Source: Azospirillum sp. 412522
Lineage (GTDB): Bacteria; Pseudomonadota; Alphaproteobacteria; Azospirillales; Azospirillaceae
Direction of reading: 5' to 3'
Assembly: GCF_019805165.1 (NCBI RefSeq)
Contig: NZ_RWIJ01000012.1
Location: forward strand, 62,001-126,000
DNA: 64,000 bases
Below, one piece after another: positions 40,248 through 50,099 of the stretch (position 1 is its first letter; each line of letters opens with the position of its first letter). A model generated the notes under the pieces. It saw only the letters and a list, made by a program, of their open reading frames with translations. It did not search any database and was not told where the DNA came from. A program made the translations under genes and the position numbers.

Positions 40248-41002
40248 GCTCCCACACCGGGGCCGAACAGCCGCTCCGTCAGCAGTGACGGCAGCTCGTA
40301 CTGCGGCAGGCACAGGCTGGTGCTGCGGGCGTGCAGCGTGTGCAGGCACAGCCCCTCCGCGTCCGGGAAGGCGCCGACACGGAAGCGCTCGCGGGCGGCC
40401 TTGACGAAGGGCGCATCCTCGCAGGCGTTCACCGGCGGAAAGCGCGCTGCTTCCCACACCCTGCGCCGGTAGGCATAGGAGAATCCGTAGCCGTCGAGAT
40501 TGTCGGGGGAGGGCGGGGCGTCCGGCGCCTCGACATAGCTGCAACCCTGCCGTCCCCAGCGATGGTGCGATCCGCCGCGCGCCGTGTCCCAATAGCCGAA
40601 GCGCCGGTGCGGCACGCTGTAGAGGAACCAGCCCGACAGCTTGACCAGATCGTGCCCCTGATCCAGCCACCCCAGCATCCGTTCCACATAGGCCGGCGCG
40701 TAGAAATCGTCGTCGTCCATATGGACGATCACCGATCCCCCGGCATGTTCGGCCAGGATGTTGCGCTTCTCGCCGATGGCGTAGCGGCTGGGCGAGTAGA
40801 AATACTTCAGCCGCGGACTCGCCAGCGGCTTCAGATAGGCCGAGGGGCGCGGGCTGTCGTCGAACACCAGCCACTCGATCTCGCCGTGGGTCTGCGCCTG
40901 GATGCAGGCGTGCAGGCGGGGCAGGAACTCCTCGCGCTGCCAGGTGGGCGTGATGATGCTGACGAGGGGGATCGAGGCGGCGTCGTCGGTGGTGGGCGTC
41001 AT
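40238..41002 (-). CDS. Family 2 glycosyltransferase
   Basis: 254 aa GT-A fold enzyme. Starts at MTPTTDDAASIPLVSIITPTWQ; nucleotide-sugar-binding acidic motif VIVHMDDDDFYAPAYVERML at about 95-115; later EDAPFVKAARER resembles the acceptor-site ED motif. Short and soluble, so probably adds a sugar to a surface polysaccharide or protein; donor and acceptor unknown. The 62-residue upstream extension of the frame overlaps the divergent DUF423 gene region and is rejected. Confidence 0.85.
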   Translation of the reverse strand: MTPTTDDAASIPLVSIITPTWQREEFLPRLHACIQAQTHGEIEWLVFDDSPRPSAYLKPLASPRLKYFYSPSRYAIGEKRNILAEHAGGSVIVHMDDDDFYAPAYVERMLGWLDQGHDLVKLSGWFLYSVPHRRFGYWDTARGGSHHRWGRQGCSYVEAPDAPPSPDNLDGYGFSYAYRRRVWEAARFPPVNACEDAPFVKAARERFRVGAFPDAEGLCLHTLHARSTSLCLPQYELPSLLTERLFGPGVGAYT

Positions 41003-41109
41003 GGGCTTTCTTGCTCGCGCGGGCGGCCTGCGTGTAGACAGGCGGCAGGATACATCGTCCTCCGGCCCTGCGCACGGGCCGGGGGCGTGTGATGGAAGGA
41101 AGGACGCCC

Positions 41110-41496
41110 GTGGGAGTGATCGACCGGATCTGGATCGTCTTCGCGGCGCTGAACGGAGCCATGGCGGTCGGCACAGGAGCCTATGCAAGCCATGCGCTGG
41201 CCGCCGAGCCGCAGGCGCAGGAGTGGTTCCGCATCGCCGGCCAATATCAGATGGCGCATGCGCTGGCTCTGATCCTGCTGGTGGCGCTGGGTGGTCGGAT
41301 GAACGGGAACGGGCGGCTGGCTCTGCGGATCGCAGGGTGGCTGTTCGTCGCCGGGATCCCGCTGTTCTGCGGCACGCTCTATGCGCTGGGGACGGTCGGG
41401 CCGCTGCCGGTGCCGATGACGGCGCCGGCCGGTGGATGGTGCTTCATGCTGGGTTGGGTGGCGCTGGCGGCTGCGGCGCTCCGGGCGCGCGGCTGA
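41110..41496 (+). CDS. DUF423 family small membrane protein
   Basis: 128 aa with four hydrophobic segments. Family pattern: IWIVFAALNGAMAVGTGAYA with the conserved ASHAL, then QYQMAHALALILL and AGIPLFCGTLYALG. The GTG at 41110 follows GAAGGAAGG by 6 nt; upstream GTG/ATG codons at 41089 and 41092 are alternatives. Function unknown; members (YwdK/YgdD-like) are widespread inner-membrane proteins. Divergent from the glycosyltransferase gene. Confidence 0.88.
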   Translation: MGVIDRIWIVFAALNGAMAVGTGAYASHALAAEPQAQEWFRIAGQYQMAHALALILLVALGGRMNGNGRLALRIAGWLFVAGIPLFCGTLYALGTVGPLPVPMTAPAGGWCFMLGWVALAAAALRARG

Positions 41497-41528
41497 GGCT
41501 TGCGGCCCTCGACCTCAGGCGACCGTCC

Positions 41529-41906
41529 TCAGCCTGCGGCGGCGGCGCGCAGGTCCGAACGGTCGGTGGTGGAGTCGCTGTCGTGTCCGCCGCTGTCCGC
41601 ATCCTCCGTCGCGGGGGTGCAGTAGAGCCCGTGCAGCGTGGTCATGATGGTCTGCGCCTCGTGCCCGTTCAACGAGTAGTAGATGTTCTGCGCGCTGCGC
41701 CGCGTGCGGACCAGATTGTCGTTGCGCAGGCGGGCGAGATGCTGTGACAGCGCCGACTGGCTGAGACCGACCAGATCCTCCAGTTCTCCCACCGACCGCT
41801 CGCCCTGGCTCAGATAGCACAGGATCAGGAGGCGCCGTTCATTGCACATCGCCTTCAACAGCGCGCTCGCCCGACGGGCGTTGGCCTGCAAATCCTCGAT
41901 CTTCAT
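41529..41906 (-). CDS. ArsR family regulator with SqrR/BigR-type cysteine pair
   Basis: 125 aa winged-helix repressor: CNERRLLILCYLSQGERSVG, ELEDLVGLSQSALSQHLARL, RTRRSAQNIYYSL. Metal-site residues of classical ArsR are absent. Instead C30 (in LLILCYL) and C96 (in HGLYC) are 66 residues apart, the same spacing as C41 and C107 of Rhodobacter SqrR, which form a polysulfide bridge in response to sulfide or persulfide (family knowledge). A further cysteine, C21, precedes them. A sulfur carrier gene, tusA, is 370 bp away and divergent. This is most likely a reactive-sulfur sensor; the C-terminal 25 residues are disordered. Confidence 0.88.
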   Translation of the reverse strand: MKIEDLQANARRASALLKAMCNERRLLILCYLSQGERSVGELEDLVGLSQSALSQHLARLRNDNLVRTRRSAQNIYYSLNGHEAQTIMTTLHGLYCTPATEDADSGGHDSDSTTDRSDLRAAAAG

Positions 41907-42276
41907 CGCTTTACCGTCGCCCTGTCCGTTCCGATTCGTTTTGCGCCCGAGCCGTCGTTTCGCGGCCCGGCAAAGAAAAATGCTCGTATCCTAGTATATT
42001 CGTATAAGGCGGCTATTGTCCACCTGCGGGAATCCGGCATAGGGACCATGCCGCTGCTTGGCTCCAGCGCAGGCTTGAGCGTCGCCATCATCGTCGAGTG
42101 CCGGCTTTTTCTCGCATCGCGAAGCAAAGCCGCGACGGATATATCATCCTGTGGTTGTGATCGATAATCATCCGCAGTGATGCGATGGATCTCCGGGATG
42201 AGCGCGATGGCGACGCAGCCCGGAGATCCATTGCATCCGTCGTGACACCGGATGGCCGGTCGGGTAGCATTTCGCA
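41907..42276. other. 370-bp divergent region between arsR-type gene and tusA
   Basis: No ORF with a ribosome site. It holds the putative promoter of the ArsR gene (41993-42022) and AT-rich patches such as GATATATCATCC near 42138 and GATCGATAATC near 42160 that could serve tusA. Confidence 0.55.
41993..42022 (-). promoter_or_regulatory. Sigma-70-type promoter of the SqrR/BigR-like gene
   Basis: On the minus strand a -35 hexamer TGGACA (42017-42022) is separated by 18 bp from a -10 hexamer TATACT (41993-41998). The spacer and -10 lie in the AT-rich string TTATACGAATATACTAGG, the likely operator of the self-regulated ArsR-type repressor. Distance to the start codon is about 85 bp. Confidence 0.6.
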
Positions 42277-42504
42277 ATGACAGACCATCCGTTGAATACC
42301 AAGGGCTTGCAGTGCCCGCTCCCCGTCCTGCGCGCGCGCAAGGCGATCAAGGCCATCGCCGTAGGCGATACCTTGACCGTGGAGGCGACCGATCCGGGCG
42401 CCCGCAAGGATTTCCCAGCCTTCTGTGACGCGACGGGCAACCGCCTCCTGTCGGTGGCGGAGGAGGATGGCGTCCTGCGCTTCATCATCGAACGGGTGGT
42501 CTGA
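42277..42504 (+). CDS. tusA: Sulfurtransferase TusA family protein (sulfur carrier)
   Basis: 75 aa. The TusA/SirA/YeeD signature is clear: NTKGLQCPLPVLRARKAIKA with the persulfide-carrying C13 in the CPxP context, and VGDTLTVEATDPGARKDFPA. It passes sulfane sulfur between proteins for tRNA thiolation, molybdenum cofactor or sulfur oxidation (family knowledge). Standing divergent from a persulfide-sensor-like ArsR gene, it may be part of a sulfur-stress response. Confidence 0.92.
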   Translation: MTDHPLNTKGLQCPLPVLRARKAIKAIAVGDTLTVEATDPGARKDFPAFCDATGNRLLSVAEEDGVLRFIIERVV

Positions 42505-42691
42505 ACCCGGCGATCATCGCATCCGTTCGTAACCCAATCGGGTCGTGTCACGGATTGCCCCGGCTTCCGAAAGTGGACTGTGACGAATCGTCCCGGATTC
42601 AGCCTGTACTTTCATTAGCGATGCGGGAAGAATGGTTTTCGGAAACGCTGAGACACCGCCCGAAAACCAACGATAACGACCGAAAAAAGCG

Positions 42692-43621
42692 ATGTTCACC
42701 ACCCTGTTCACCCATCCGGCGTGCCTGGAGCACGACACGGGTCTCGGTCATCCCGAATGTTCCGACCGCCTGCGCGCCGTGCTTGCCGCACTGGAAACGG
42801 AAGAGTTCCACATGCTGGAACGGCAGGAGGCGCCGCGCGCCACGGTTGAACAGCTTCTGCGCGCGCACCCCCAGTCCCACATCGACCGGGTGCTGTCCCT
42901 GATTCCCGAGGTGGAGCATGCGGGCGTCGATGCCGACACGGTCGTCTCGCCGGGATCCGGGGAGGCGGCGCTGCGTGCGGCGGGAGCGGTCTGCGCGGCG
43001 GTGGACGCGGTGGCGACCGGGCAGTCGCGCAATGCCTTCTGCGCCGTCCGCCCGCCGGGACACCATGCGGAACGGGACAAGGCCATGGGCTTCTGCCTGT
43101 TCAACAACGCCGCCGTCGGCGCCTTCCATGCCCGCGCCGCCCATGGGCTGCAACGGGTGGCGGTGATGGATTTCGACGTCCATCACGGCAACGGAACGCA
43201 GGACATCCTGCAGTTCGATCCCGACATGCTCTATTGCTCCACCCACCAGTCGCCGCTTTATCCCGGCACCGGCGACGCGGGCGAGAAGGGGGAATACGGC
43301 AACTGCGTCAACGCGCCGCTGCCGGCCATGGCCGGATCGCCGGAGTTCCGCCACGCGATGACGCACGTCATCCTGCCGGCCATCGACCATTTCAAGCCGG
43401 ACCTGCTGATCATCTCCGCCGGGTTCGACGCCCATTCGCGCGACCCGCTGGCCGGCCTGCACCTGATCGACGACGATTTCGTCTGGGCCACGCGCAAGCT
43501 GGGCGAGCTGGCCCGCACCCATTGCGGGGCACGGATCGTCTCGGTGCTGGAGGGAGGGTACAATCTGCGTGCCCTGGCGTCGGCAAGCGCCGCCCATGTG
43601 CGGGAGCTGATGTATTGCTGA
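42692..43621 (+). CDS. Histone deacetylase superfamily protein (acetylpolyamine amidohydrolase-like)
   Basis: 309 aa zinc-dependent deacetylase. Active-site stretches: GHPECSDRLRAVL, RPPGHHAERDKAMGFCLFNN with the paired histidines, VAVMDFDVHHGNGTQDIL with the zinc Asp and His, and ISAGFDAHSRDPLAGL with the second zinc Asp. Bacterial members deacetylate polyamines, acetoin-linked proteins or other N-acetyl compounds; the substrate here is unknown. It lies upstream of xseB-ispA-dxs, an arrangement seen in many alphaproteobacteria. Confidence 0.92.
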   Translation: MFTTLFTHPACLEHDTGLGHPECSDRLRAVLAALETEEFHMLERQEAPRATVEQLLRAHPQSHIDRVLSLIPEVEHAGVDADTVVSPGSGEAALRAAGAVCAAVDAVATGQSRNAFCAVRPPGHHAERDKAMGFCLFNNAAVGAFHARAAHGLQRVAVMDFDVHHGNGTQDILQFDPDMLYCSTHQSPLYPGTGDAGEKGEYGNCVNAPLPAMAGSPEFRHAMTHVILPAIDHFKPDLLIISAGFDAHSRDPLAGLHLIDDDFVWATRKLGELARTHCGARIVSVLEGGYNLRALASASAAHVRELMYC

Positions 43622-43787
43622 CCGGCGCGGTCCAGGCCTGAAGGGTCGCCCCCCTCTCCCGAAAGTGGGGGAGGCTGCCCGAACGCATAGGCCGCACATA
43701 GGCCGCAATGGCCTGGACCGCCGAACGCCTCGGGCCTTGCGCCGGACGAGGGCGGGGCATACCTTCGCGGGCTTGAGGTTCCATCGT

Positions 43788-44081
43788 ATGGTTCTGCCCG
43801 ACATGCCCCCTTCCGCCTCCGCTGCTCCCAACCCCGGCGTTCCCATTCCGCCCGACATCGCCGCCCTCAGCTTCGAGGACGCGCTCGCCGAGCTGGAGCG
43901 GATCGTCCGCCAGCTCGAGGAAGGCCGCGGCAAGCTCGACGATGCCATCTCCTCCTACGAGCGGGGCACGGCGCTGAAGCGCCATTGCGAGATGAAGCTG
44001 CGCGAGGCGCAGGCCAAGATCGACCGCATCACCGTGAGCGCCGATGGCTCCCTCGGCACCGAACCCGCCCGGATCGACTGA
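43788..44081 (+). CDS. xseB: Exodeoxyribonuclease VII small subunit
   Basis: 97 aa. The family core is IAALSFEDALAELERIVRQL followed by EEGRGKLDDAISSYERGTAL, ending KRHCEMKLREAQAKID. XseB binds the large subunit XseA to form a single-strand-specific exonuclease. The ATG at 43788 has TTGAGG about 10 nt upstream; a second ATG at 43803 is possible. ispA begins with GTG one base after its stop. Confidence 0.92.
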   Translation: MVLPDMPPSASAAPNPGVPIPPDIAALSFEDALAELERIVRQLEEGRGKLDDAISSYERGTALKRHCEMKLREAQAKIDRITVSADGSLGTEPARID

Positions 44082-44082
44082 C

Positions 44083-44985
44083 GTGCAGACCATTTCCCAG
44101 ACCGATTTGAAGTCCGCCATGGCGGAGATCGCCCAGGCCGTCGAGGTGAAGATCGGCGCCCTGCTGCCGACCACCGACCTGGCGGAGGCGCGGGTGTTCG
44201 ACGCCATGCGCTATGGCTGCCTGAACGGCGGCAAGCGGCTGCGCCCCTTCCTGGTGATGCAGTCCTCCGCTTTGTTCGGCGTCAACCCGGACTGCGCCAT
44301 CCGTGCCGCCGCCGCGGTCGAGATGGTCCACAGCTATTCGCTGGTCCACGACGACCTGCCGGCGATGGACGACGGCGAGCTGCGGCGCGGCCGGCCGACC
44401 TGCCACCGCCAGTTCGACGAGGCGACCGCCATCCTGGCCGGCGACGGGCTTCTGACGCTGGCCTTCGAGGTGCTGGCCGATCCCGCGACCCACGAGGACC
44501 CCAACATCCGCTGCCAGCTGGTGACGGCTCTGGCCAAGGCGGCCGGCGGCCACGGCATGGTGGGCGGCCAGATGCTGGACCTGATCGCGGAGCATGAGAC
44601 CTTCGACCTCGGCACCACCACCCGGCTGCAACGCATGAAGACCGGCGAGATGATCGCCTTTTCCTGCGAGGCCGGCGGCATCCTGGGCAAGGCCAACCCG
44701 CCGCAGCGCACGGCGCTGCGCGCCTATGCCCATGACCTCGGCCTTGCCTTCCAGATCGTCGACGATCTGCTGGACGTGGAAGGCACGGCGGAGGAGACCG
44801 GCAAGACCGTCGGCCGCGACGCCCAGGCCGGCAAGGCGACCTTCGTCTCGATCCTGGGTCGCGACCGCGCCCGTGCCCAGGCGGAAATGCTGGCCCAGCA
44901 GGCGTCGCAGCACTTGGACATTTTCGATGGGCGTGCCGATATGTTGAAGGCCGTCGCCGACTTCGTCGTCGCGCGCCGCGCCTGA
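44083..44985 (+). CDS. ispA: Polyprenyl synthetase (farnesyl/geranyl diphosphate synthase)
   Basis: 300 aa from a GTG start immediately after xseB. First aspartate-rich motif [16 protein letters not shown], second motif [12 protein letters not shown], plus GGKRLRPFL at the substrate-binding basic patch. It condenses IPP with allylic diphosphates to FPP for quinones, hopanoids and undecaprenyl phosphate. Part of xseB-ispA-dxs, so isoprenoid precursor supply is co-transcribed. Confidence 0.95.
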   Translation: MQTISQTDLKSAMAEIAQAVEVKIGALLPTTDLAEARVFDAMRYGCLNGGKRLRPFLVMQSSALFGVNPDCAIRAAAAVEMVHSYSLVHDDLPAMDDGELRRGRPTCHRQFDEATAILAGDGLLTLAFEVLADPATHEDPNIRCQLVTALAKAAGGHGMVGGQMLDLIAEHETFDLGTTTRLQRMKTGEMIAFSCEAGGILGKANPPQRTALRAYAHDLGLAFQIVDDLLDVEGTAEETGKTVGRDAQAGKATFVSILGRDRARAQAEMLAQQASQHLDIFDGRADMLKAVADFVVARRA

Positions 44986-45010
44986 CCAGAGCTTTGAGGA
45001 CCATCACGAC

Positions 45011-46924
45011 GTGACCGCCACCAAGACCCCGCTGCTCGACCTTTGTCCGACGCCAGCCAAGCTGCGGGCCCTGAAGCCCGAGCAGCTCCGCCAGTTCGCA
45101 GACGAGTTGCGCACCGAGACGGTGGACGCCGTTTCGGTGACCGGCGGCCATCTCGGCGCCGGGCTTGGGGTGGTGGAACTGACGGTGGCTTTGCATTACG
45201 TGTTCGACACCCCCTATGACCGGCTGATCTGGGACGTCGGGCACCAGTGCTATCCGCACAAGATCCTGACCGGACGGCGCGACCGCATCCGCACGCTCCG
45301 CATGGGCGGGGGCTTGAGCGGCTTCACCAAGCGGTCGGAGAGCGAATACGATCCGTTCGGCGCCGGCCACAGCTCGACCTCCATCTCCGCCGGTCTCGGC
45401 ATGGCGGTCGCCAGCAAGCTCAAGGGCGAGCGGCGCAACGTCATCGCCGTGATCGGCGACGGCTCGATGAGCGCCGGCATGGCGTACGAGGCGATGAACA
45501 ACGCCGCCTCCACCAAGTCGCGGCTGATCGTCATCCTCAACGACAACGACATGTCCATCGCCCCGCCGGTCGGCGCGATGAGCGCCTATCTGTCGCGGCT
45601 GATCTCGTCCAAGCCGTATCTGTCGCTGCGCCATCTGGCGAAGGAGATCGCTGACCAGTTGCCTCGCCCGCTGCGCAACGCCGCCCGCCGGGCGGAGGAA
45701 TATGCCCGCGGCATGGTCACCGGCGGCACCCTGTTCGAGGAGCTGGGCTTCTACTATATCGGCCCGATCGACGGCCACAACCTGGACCATTTGCTGCCGG
45801 TGCTGCAGAACGTCCGCGACGCCGACGACGACAAGCCGGTGCTGATCCATGTCGTCACCAAGAAGGGCAAGGGCTACGGACCGGCGGAGGAGTCGGCGGA
45901 CAAGCTGCACGCCGTCGCGAAGTTCGACGTGGTGACCGGCGCCCAGTCCAAGCCGAAATCCAACGCGCCGACCTACACCCGCGTCTTCGCCCAGAGCCTG
46001 ATCGCCGAGGCGGCGGCCGACCCCACCATCGTCGGCATCACCGCGGCCATGCCCTCGGGCACCGGGCTGGACCTGTTCGGGGAGCGCTTCCCCGACCGCT
46101 GCTTCGACGTCGGCATCGCCGAACAGCATGCCGTGACCTTCGCGGCCGGCATGGCGACGGAGGGGTTCAAGCCGTTCTGCGCCATCTATTCCACCTTCCT
46201 GCAACGCGCCTACGACCAGGTCATCCACGACGTGGTGCTGCAGCATCTGCCGGTGCGCTTCGCGCTGGACCGGGCCGGTCTGGTGGGTGCGGACGGCGCC
46301 ACCCATGCCGGATCGTTCGACACCGCCTATCTCGGCTGCCTGCCCGACATCGTCCTGATGGCGGCGGCGGACGAGCTGGAACTGATGCACATGGTGGCGA
46401 CCCAGGCCGCCATCGACGACCGCGCCTCGGCCCTGCGCTATCCGCGCGGTGAAGGCGTCGGGCTGGAGCTTCCGGAGCGCGGCAGCCTGTTGCCGATCGG
46501 CAAGGGCCGCATCCTGCAGGAAGGCACCAAGATCGCCATCTTCAGCTATGGCACCCGTCTGGGAGAGGCCCGGCGCGCCGCGGCGGAGCTGGCGGCGCGC
46601 GGCCTGCCGACCACGCTGGCCGACGCCCGTTTCGCCAAGCCGCTGGACGAGGATCTGGTCCGCCGCCTCGCGCTGGAGCACGAGGTGCTGATCACCATCG
46701 AGGAAGGGTCGGTCGGCGGGTTCGGCAGCTTCGTGCTGCAATTCCTGGCGACCGCGGGGCTGCTCGACGGTGGTTTGAAGATTCGGCCGATGGTCCTGCC
46801 GGACCTCTACCTCGACCATGACGCGCCGGCAAAGCAGTACGAGGCCGCCGGCCTGAATGCCCAGCATATCGTCCACACCGCTCTCCAGGCCTTGGGGATC
46901 GAGAGCGCCGCGGTCCGCGCCTGA
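45011..46924 (+). CDS. dxs: 1-deoxy-D-xylulose-5-phosphate synthase
   Basis: 637 aa ThDP enzyme making DXP from pyruvate and glyceraldehyde 3-phosphate, the entry to the MEP isoprenoid pathway. Key stretches: [35 protein letters not shown], ThDP site [19 protein letters not shown] with later [13 protein letters not shown], and transketolase domain [20 protein letters not shown] start at 45011. Completes the xseB-ispA-dxs operon. Confidence 0.96.
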   Translation: MTATKTPLLDLCPTPAKLRALKPEQLRQFADELRTETVDAVSVTGGHLGAGLGVVELTVALHYVFDTPYDRLIWDVGHQCYPHKILTGRRDRIRTLRMGGGLSGFTKRSESEYDPFGAGHSSTSISAGLGMAVASKLKGERRNVIAVIGDGSMSAGMAYEAMNNAASTKSRLIVILNDNDMSIAPPVGAMSAYLSRLISSKPYLSLRHLAKEIADQLPRPLRNAARRAEEYARGMVTGGTLFEELGFYYIGPIDGHNLDHLLPVLQNVRDADDDKPVLIHVVTKKGKGYGPAEESADKLHAVAKFDVVTGAQSKPKSNAPTYTRVFAQSLIAEAAADPTIVGITAAMPSGTGLDLFGERFPDRCFDVGIAEQHAVTFAAGMATEGFKPFCAIYSTFLQRAYDQVIHDVVLQHLPVRFALDRAGLVGADGATHAGSFDTAYLGCLPDIVLMAAADELELMHMVATQAAIDDRASALRYPRGEGVGLELPERGSLLPIGKGRILQEGTKIAIFSYGTRLGEARRAAAELAARGLPTTLADARFAKPLDEDLVRRLALEHEVLITIEEGSVGGFGSFVLQFLATAGLLDGGLKIRPMVLPDLYLDHDAPAKQYEAAGLNAQHIVHTALQALGIESAAVRA

Positions 46925-47039
46925 CCGTCGAACGGATTACGCCTTCCGAACGTCGTAATGCCATTTGTCTAGAAAGGTTTCGGGTTGTTGGACTGGTAGG
47001 GAGCGCAAGCGACGCCTTACAATGTCCAAACTGAAATGG

Positions 47040-47070
47040 TAGCCCGCACCTGTAACAGGGGAGCGGGCTA
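47040..47070. promoter_or_regulatory. Two-tier hairpin upstream of the HWE kinase gene
   Basis: TAGCCCGC (47040-47047) pairs perfectly with GCGGGCTA (47063-47070), and inside it CCTG-TAA-CAGG forms a second stem. It sits 30 bp before the kinase start codon, and no T-run follows, so an operator or 5'-UTR structure is more likely than a terminator. Confidence 0.45.
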
Positions 47071-47099
47071 GGCACGGGACGGCTACGGGGTCAGGGGCG

Positions 47100-48137
47100 A
47101 TGGCGCACATCATAGCGGTCACGGCATTTCGCAACGCCGAGTTCGGCACCGATCCGGGAGCGGATCGGAAGGCCGATGCCGATGTTGCGACCGGCGGTGT
47201 CGACGATCCGGCGATGCTGCGCTGCCTGCTGGACCAGACGCCGACGCCCACCGCGCTGGTGGACGAGGAGGGCGACCGCTGCGCCTTCGCCAACGCGGCC
47301 TTCCGGGCACTGGGCGTGGTGTCTGGCGTCGGCTTGGCGGAACGTTTCCCGGCATTGTCGCTGGCCATGCTGGCCGAGGCGCGACGGACTGGCAAGCCGC
47401 AGCGCAACCGGGCGGCCGGCGACCACGCATCCGACGGCGAGCGCTTCTGGGACTTGCGTGTCACCCCGATGCTGGGTGTCAACGGCGTCGTCCGTGCTCT
47501 GATCGTCACGGCGGAGGAAACGCCGGAGTCGGTGGCCGAGCATGACCGGCGCCTGCGCGACGTCAGCCATCGCCTGAAGAACACGTTGCAACTGGTGTCC
47601 AGCCTGCTGACCCTGCAGACGCTGTCCAGCAAGGAACCGGAGGTCCGGCGTGCCCTGCAGAGCGCGGGCGGGCGCGTCGGCATCGTCACCCAGGCCCACC
47701 AGCGCACCCACGGCGCCCTGCGTTCCGGCACCGTCGACATGGCGGTCCATCTTCGCGAACTGTGCCAGGAACTGGAGGCGACCTTGCCCGGCGCCCACCG
47801 CATCCAGGTCACGGCGGACGCGGTCGAGATGCCGATGGACACGGTCATCCCTTTCAGCCTGATCGTCAGCGAGCTGGTCAGCAACGCGGCACGCCATGCG
47901 TTTCCCGCCGGGGCGCCGGGCACCATCGACGTTCGTCTCCGCCGCGGCGAGGGTGGTGAAGTCCATCTGGAGATCGTCGACCGCGGTACCGGCCTTCCGT
48001 CCGGCCTGGATCTTGCCCGCGCGACGACGCTGGGGCTGAAGGTTGTGCGGGCCTTCGTCGGCCAGCTGCGCGGAAAGCTGACGGCGGACAGCAGCCCCTA
48101 CGGCACCCGTGTGTCCGTGGACTTCCCTCCGGCCTGA
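47100..48137 (+). CDS. HWE/HisKA_2-type sensor histidine kinase
   Basis: 345 aa, no membrane segment. A PAS-like sensor domain (about 35-140) contains LLDQTPTPTALVDEEGDRCA. The dimerisation/phosphoacceptor helix has H157 in RLRDVSHRLKNTLQLVSSLL, the HRLKN form typical of HisKA_2/HWE kinases. The ATPase domain shows LIVSELVSNAARHAFP (N box) and VDRGTGLPSG (G1). Such kinases in alphaproteobacteria often feed the general stress response through PhyR; no phyR gene is in the window. Lies between dxs and tlyA. Confidence 0.88.
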   Translation: MAHIIAVTAFRNAEFGTDPGADRKADADVATGGVDDPAMLRCLLDQTPTPTALVDEEGDRCAFANAAFRALGVVSGVGLAERFPALSLAMLAEARRTGKPQRNRAAGDHASDGERFWDLRVTPMLGVNGVVRALIVTAEETPESVAEHDRRLRDVSHRLKNTLQLVSSLLTLQTLSSKEPEVRRALQSAGGRVGIVTQAHQRTHGALRSGTVDMAVHLRELCQELEATLPGAHRIQVTADAVEMPMDTVIPFSLIVSELVSNAARHAFPAGAPGTIDVRLRRGEGGEVHLEIVDRGTGLPSGLDLARATTLGLKVVRAFVGQLRGKLTADSSPYGTRVSVDFPPA

Positions 48138-48242
48138 TGCCTCCAGCCTGATGCCTGCCGGCTCCGGTGCGGAACCGGGGCTTGCCCTTCCCGCGCTTAC
48201 GAGTCAGGAATGCGCCATTGCGGGAGAGCGAAGGGCGACGGC

Positions 48243-49007
<765 letters not shown>

Positions 49008-49087
49008 CGGACACCGGCGAGGGCGGCGGACAACTTCCTGCCTGTAGGAGGCCTCTCCCGTGGGTTCGGTCGGCCGCGTCGCCCCGG

Positions 49088-49369
49088 TCAGGCGAGGAGG
49101 GAGGCTTTCAGGTGCCCTTGCCCGGCCTCCGCCTCGTCGACTTGGCGAAGCAGGTCGAGGGTGATCCGTGCGTCGGCTTCTTCGATCTGGGAAAGGGCGA
49201 AGCCCAGATGGACCAGGACCCACTGCCCGATCCGGTCCGACAGCGCTTCGCCCGGTTCGGCGATGCAGGAGAGGTCGATCTCCCGCCCTTCGCCCAGGAT
49301 GTCGGCAACGGCAAGCATCCGCCCGGCGTCGGCGATGGCGATGATCCTGGCCGGTACTCCGAGGCACAT
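49088..49369 (-). CDS. hypC: Hydrogenase assembly chaperone HypC/HybG
   Basis: 93 aa. Begins with the invariant MCLGVPARI, in which C2 binds HypD and the nascent iron-dicyano group, and continues with DILGEGREIDLSCI and GQWVLVHLGFALSQIEEADA. It escorts the Fe(CN)2CO unit to the hydrogenase large subunit, here presumably HyfG. It lies 23 bp after hypA on the same strand. hypB, hypD, hypE and hypF are not in the window. Confidence 0.95.
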   Translation of the reverse strand: MCLGVPARIIAIADAGRMLAVADILGEGREIDLSCIAEPGEALSDRIGQWVLVHLGFALSQIEEADARITLDLLRQVDEAEAGQGHLKASLLA

Positions 49370-49392
49370 GACAGGGCTCCTTCCTGCAGCGG

Positions 49393-49734
49393 TCACGCCA
49401 CTTCCAGTTCGACCAGCGTCAGGTCTTCTCCGCCGCGTGGGGACAGGCGCAGGCCGCCGCAGGCCGGGCAAGCGGCGAGCCGCGTCTGGACCTCCCTCTC
49501 GCGGGCGCAGTCCTCGCACCAGACCAGGCCGGGTGGCTGGTCGATGTCGACCGCCGCGCCTTCGGCAAGCGTGTCGCGCCGAATTACGTCGAAGGCGAAG
49601 CGGAGAGCCTCCGGATCGACGCAGGCGAACCTTCCCACCGCCAGCCGGATCCGCGTGACCCGCTGGAAAGCGTGACGCCGCGATTCCTCCTGCAGCAATT
49701 CGAGCAGACGTTCGCACAATGAAAGCTCATGCAT
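49393..49734 (-). CDS. hypA: Hydrogenase nickel incorporation protein HypA
   Basis: 113 aa nickel metallochaperone. Starts MHELSLCERLLELLQEES, where the His2-Glu3 pair binds nickel. The zinc ribbon uses two CxxC pairs in VWCEDCARE and AACPACGGLRL. With HypB it delivers nickel to the large subunit. The ATG at 49734 matches the invariant N terminus; an upstream ATG at 49779 is rejected. Heads a hypA-hypC pair divergent from fdhD. Confidence 0.95.
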   Translation of the reverse strand: MHELSLCERLLELLQEESRRHAFQRVTRIRLAVGRFACVDPEALRFAFDVIRRDTLAEGAAVDIDQPPGLVWCEDCAREREVQTRLAACPACGGLRLSPRGGEDLTLVELEVA

Positions 49735-50099
49735 TGTCCTTCTCCGCTGTGGGATCCGGCAGTTATCAAGGAATAGCATTCTCTTATGATTATTGCAAAC
49801 TTCCAGATGAAAATACTTCTGCCTGTATCGAGTCGGACTTTTAGATAATGGTTTGTTATGGCGCGATAAGTGTTTTCTATTCGATTATTGGCAAGAAATA
49901 TTTGCGGTGAGCCGGAATGTCGCATGTCCTTTCGCGACGGCTGGGTGCAGAGTCGGGCCGCGGACGCCTGCCTGACCCTGCCGCCGGGATCAATGCTCCA
50001 GGACCGGCGGCGCTGGCGGTACGCCATGGCGGACCGTCCGGCCGGCGTCCGCGCCCCATCGCCCGCAAATGTCGCCACAGCCAAGGCTTCGGCCACATC
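49735..50099. other. AT-rich divergent region between hypA and fdhD
   Basis: 365 bp with no gene. The part 49765-49905 is far richer in A+T than its surroundings (for example ATTCTCTTATGATTATTGC, TTTTAGATAATGG, CGATTATTGG), as expected for promoters. Sigma-54-like matches (ATGGCGCGATAAGTGT, TTGGCAAGAAATATTTGC) fail on the -12 element or spacing, and no full FNR box was found. Confidence 0.6.

Noticed and set aside
44282..46876. 864-codon minus-strand open frame across ispA and dxs
   Set aside because: Same shadow effect; the plus-strand genes are unambiguous.
49878..49910. Possible sigma-54 promoter TTGGCAAGAAATATTTGC before fdhD
   Set aside because: GG and GC are 12 bp apart instead of 10, so it cannot be a -24/-12 promoter.
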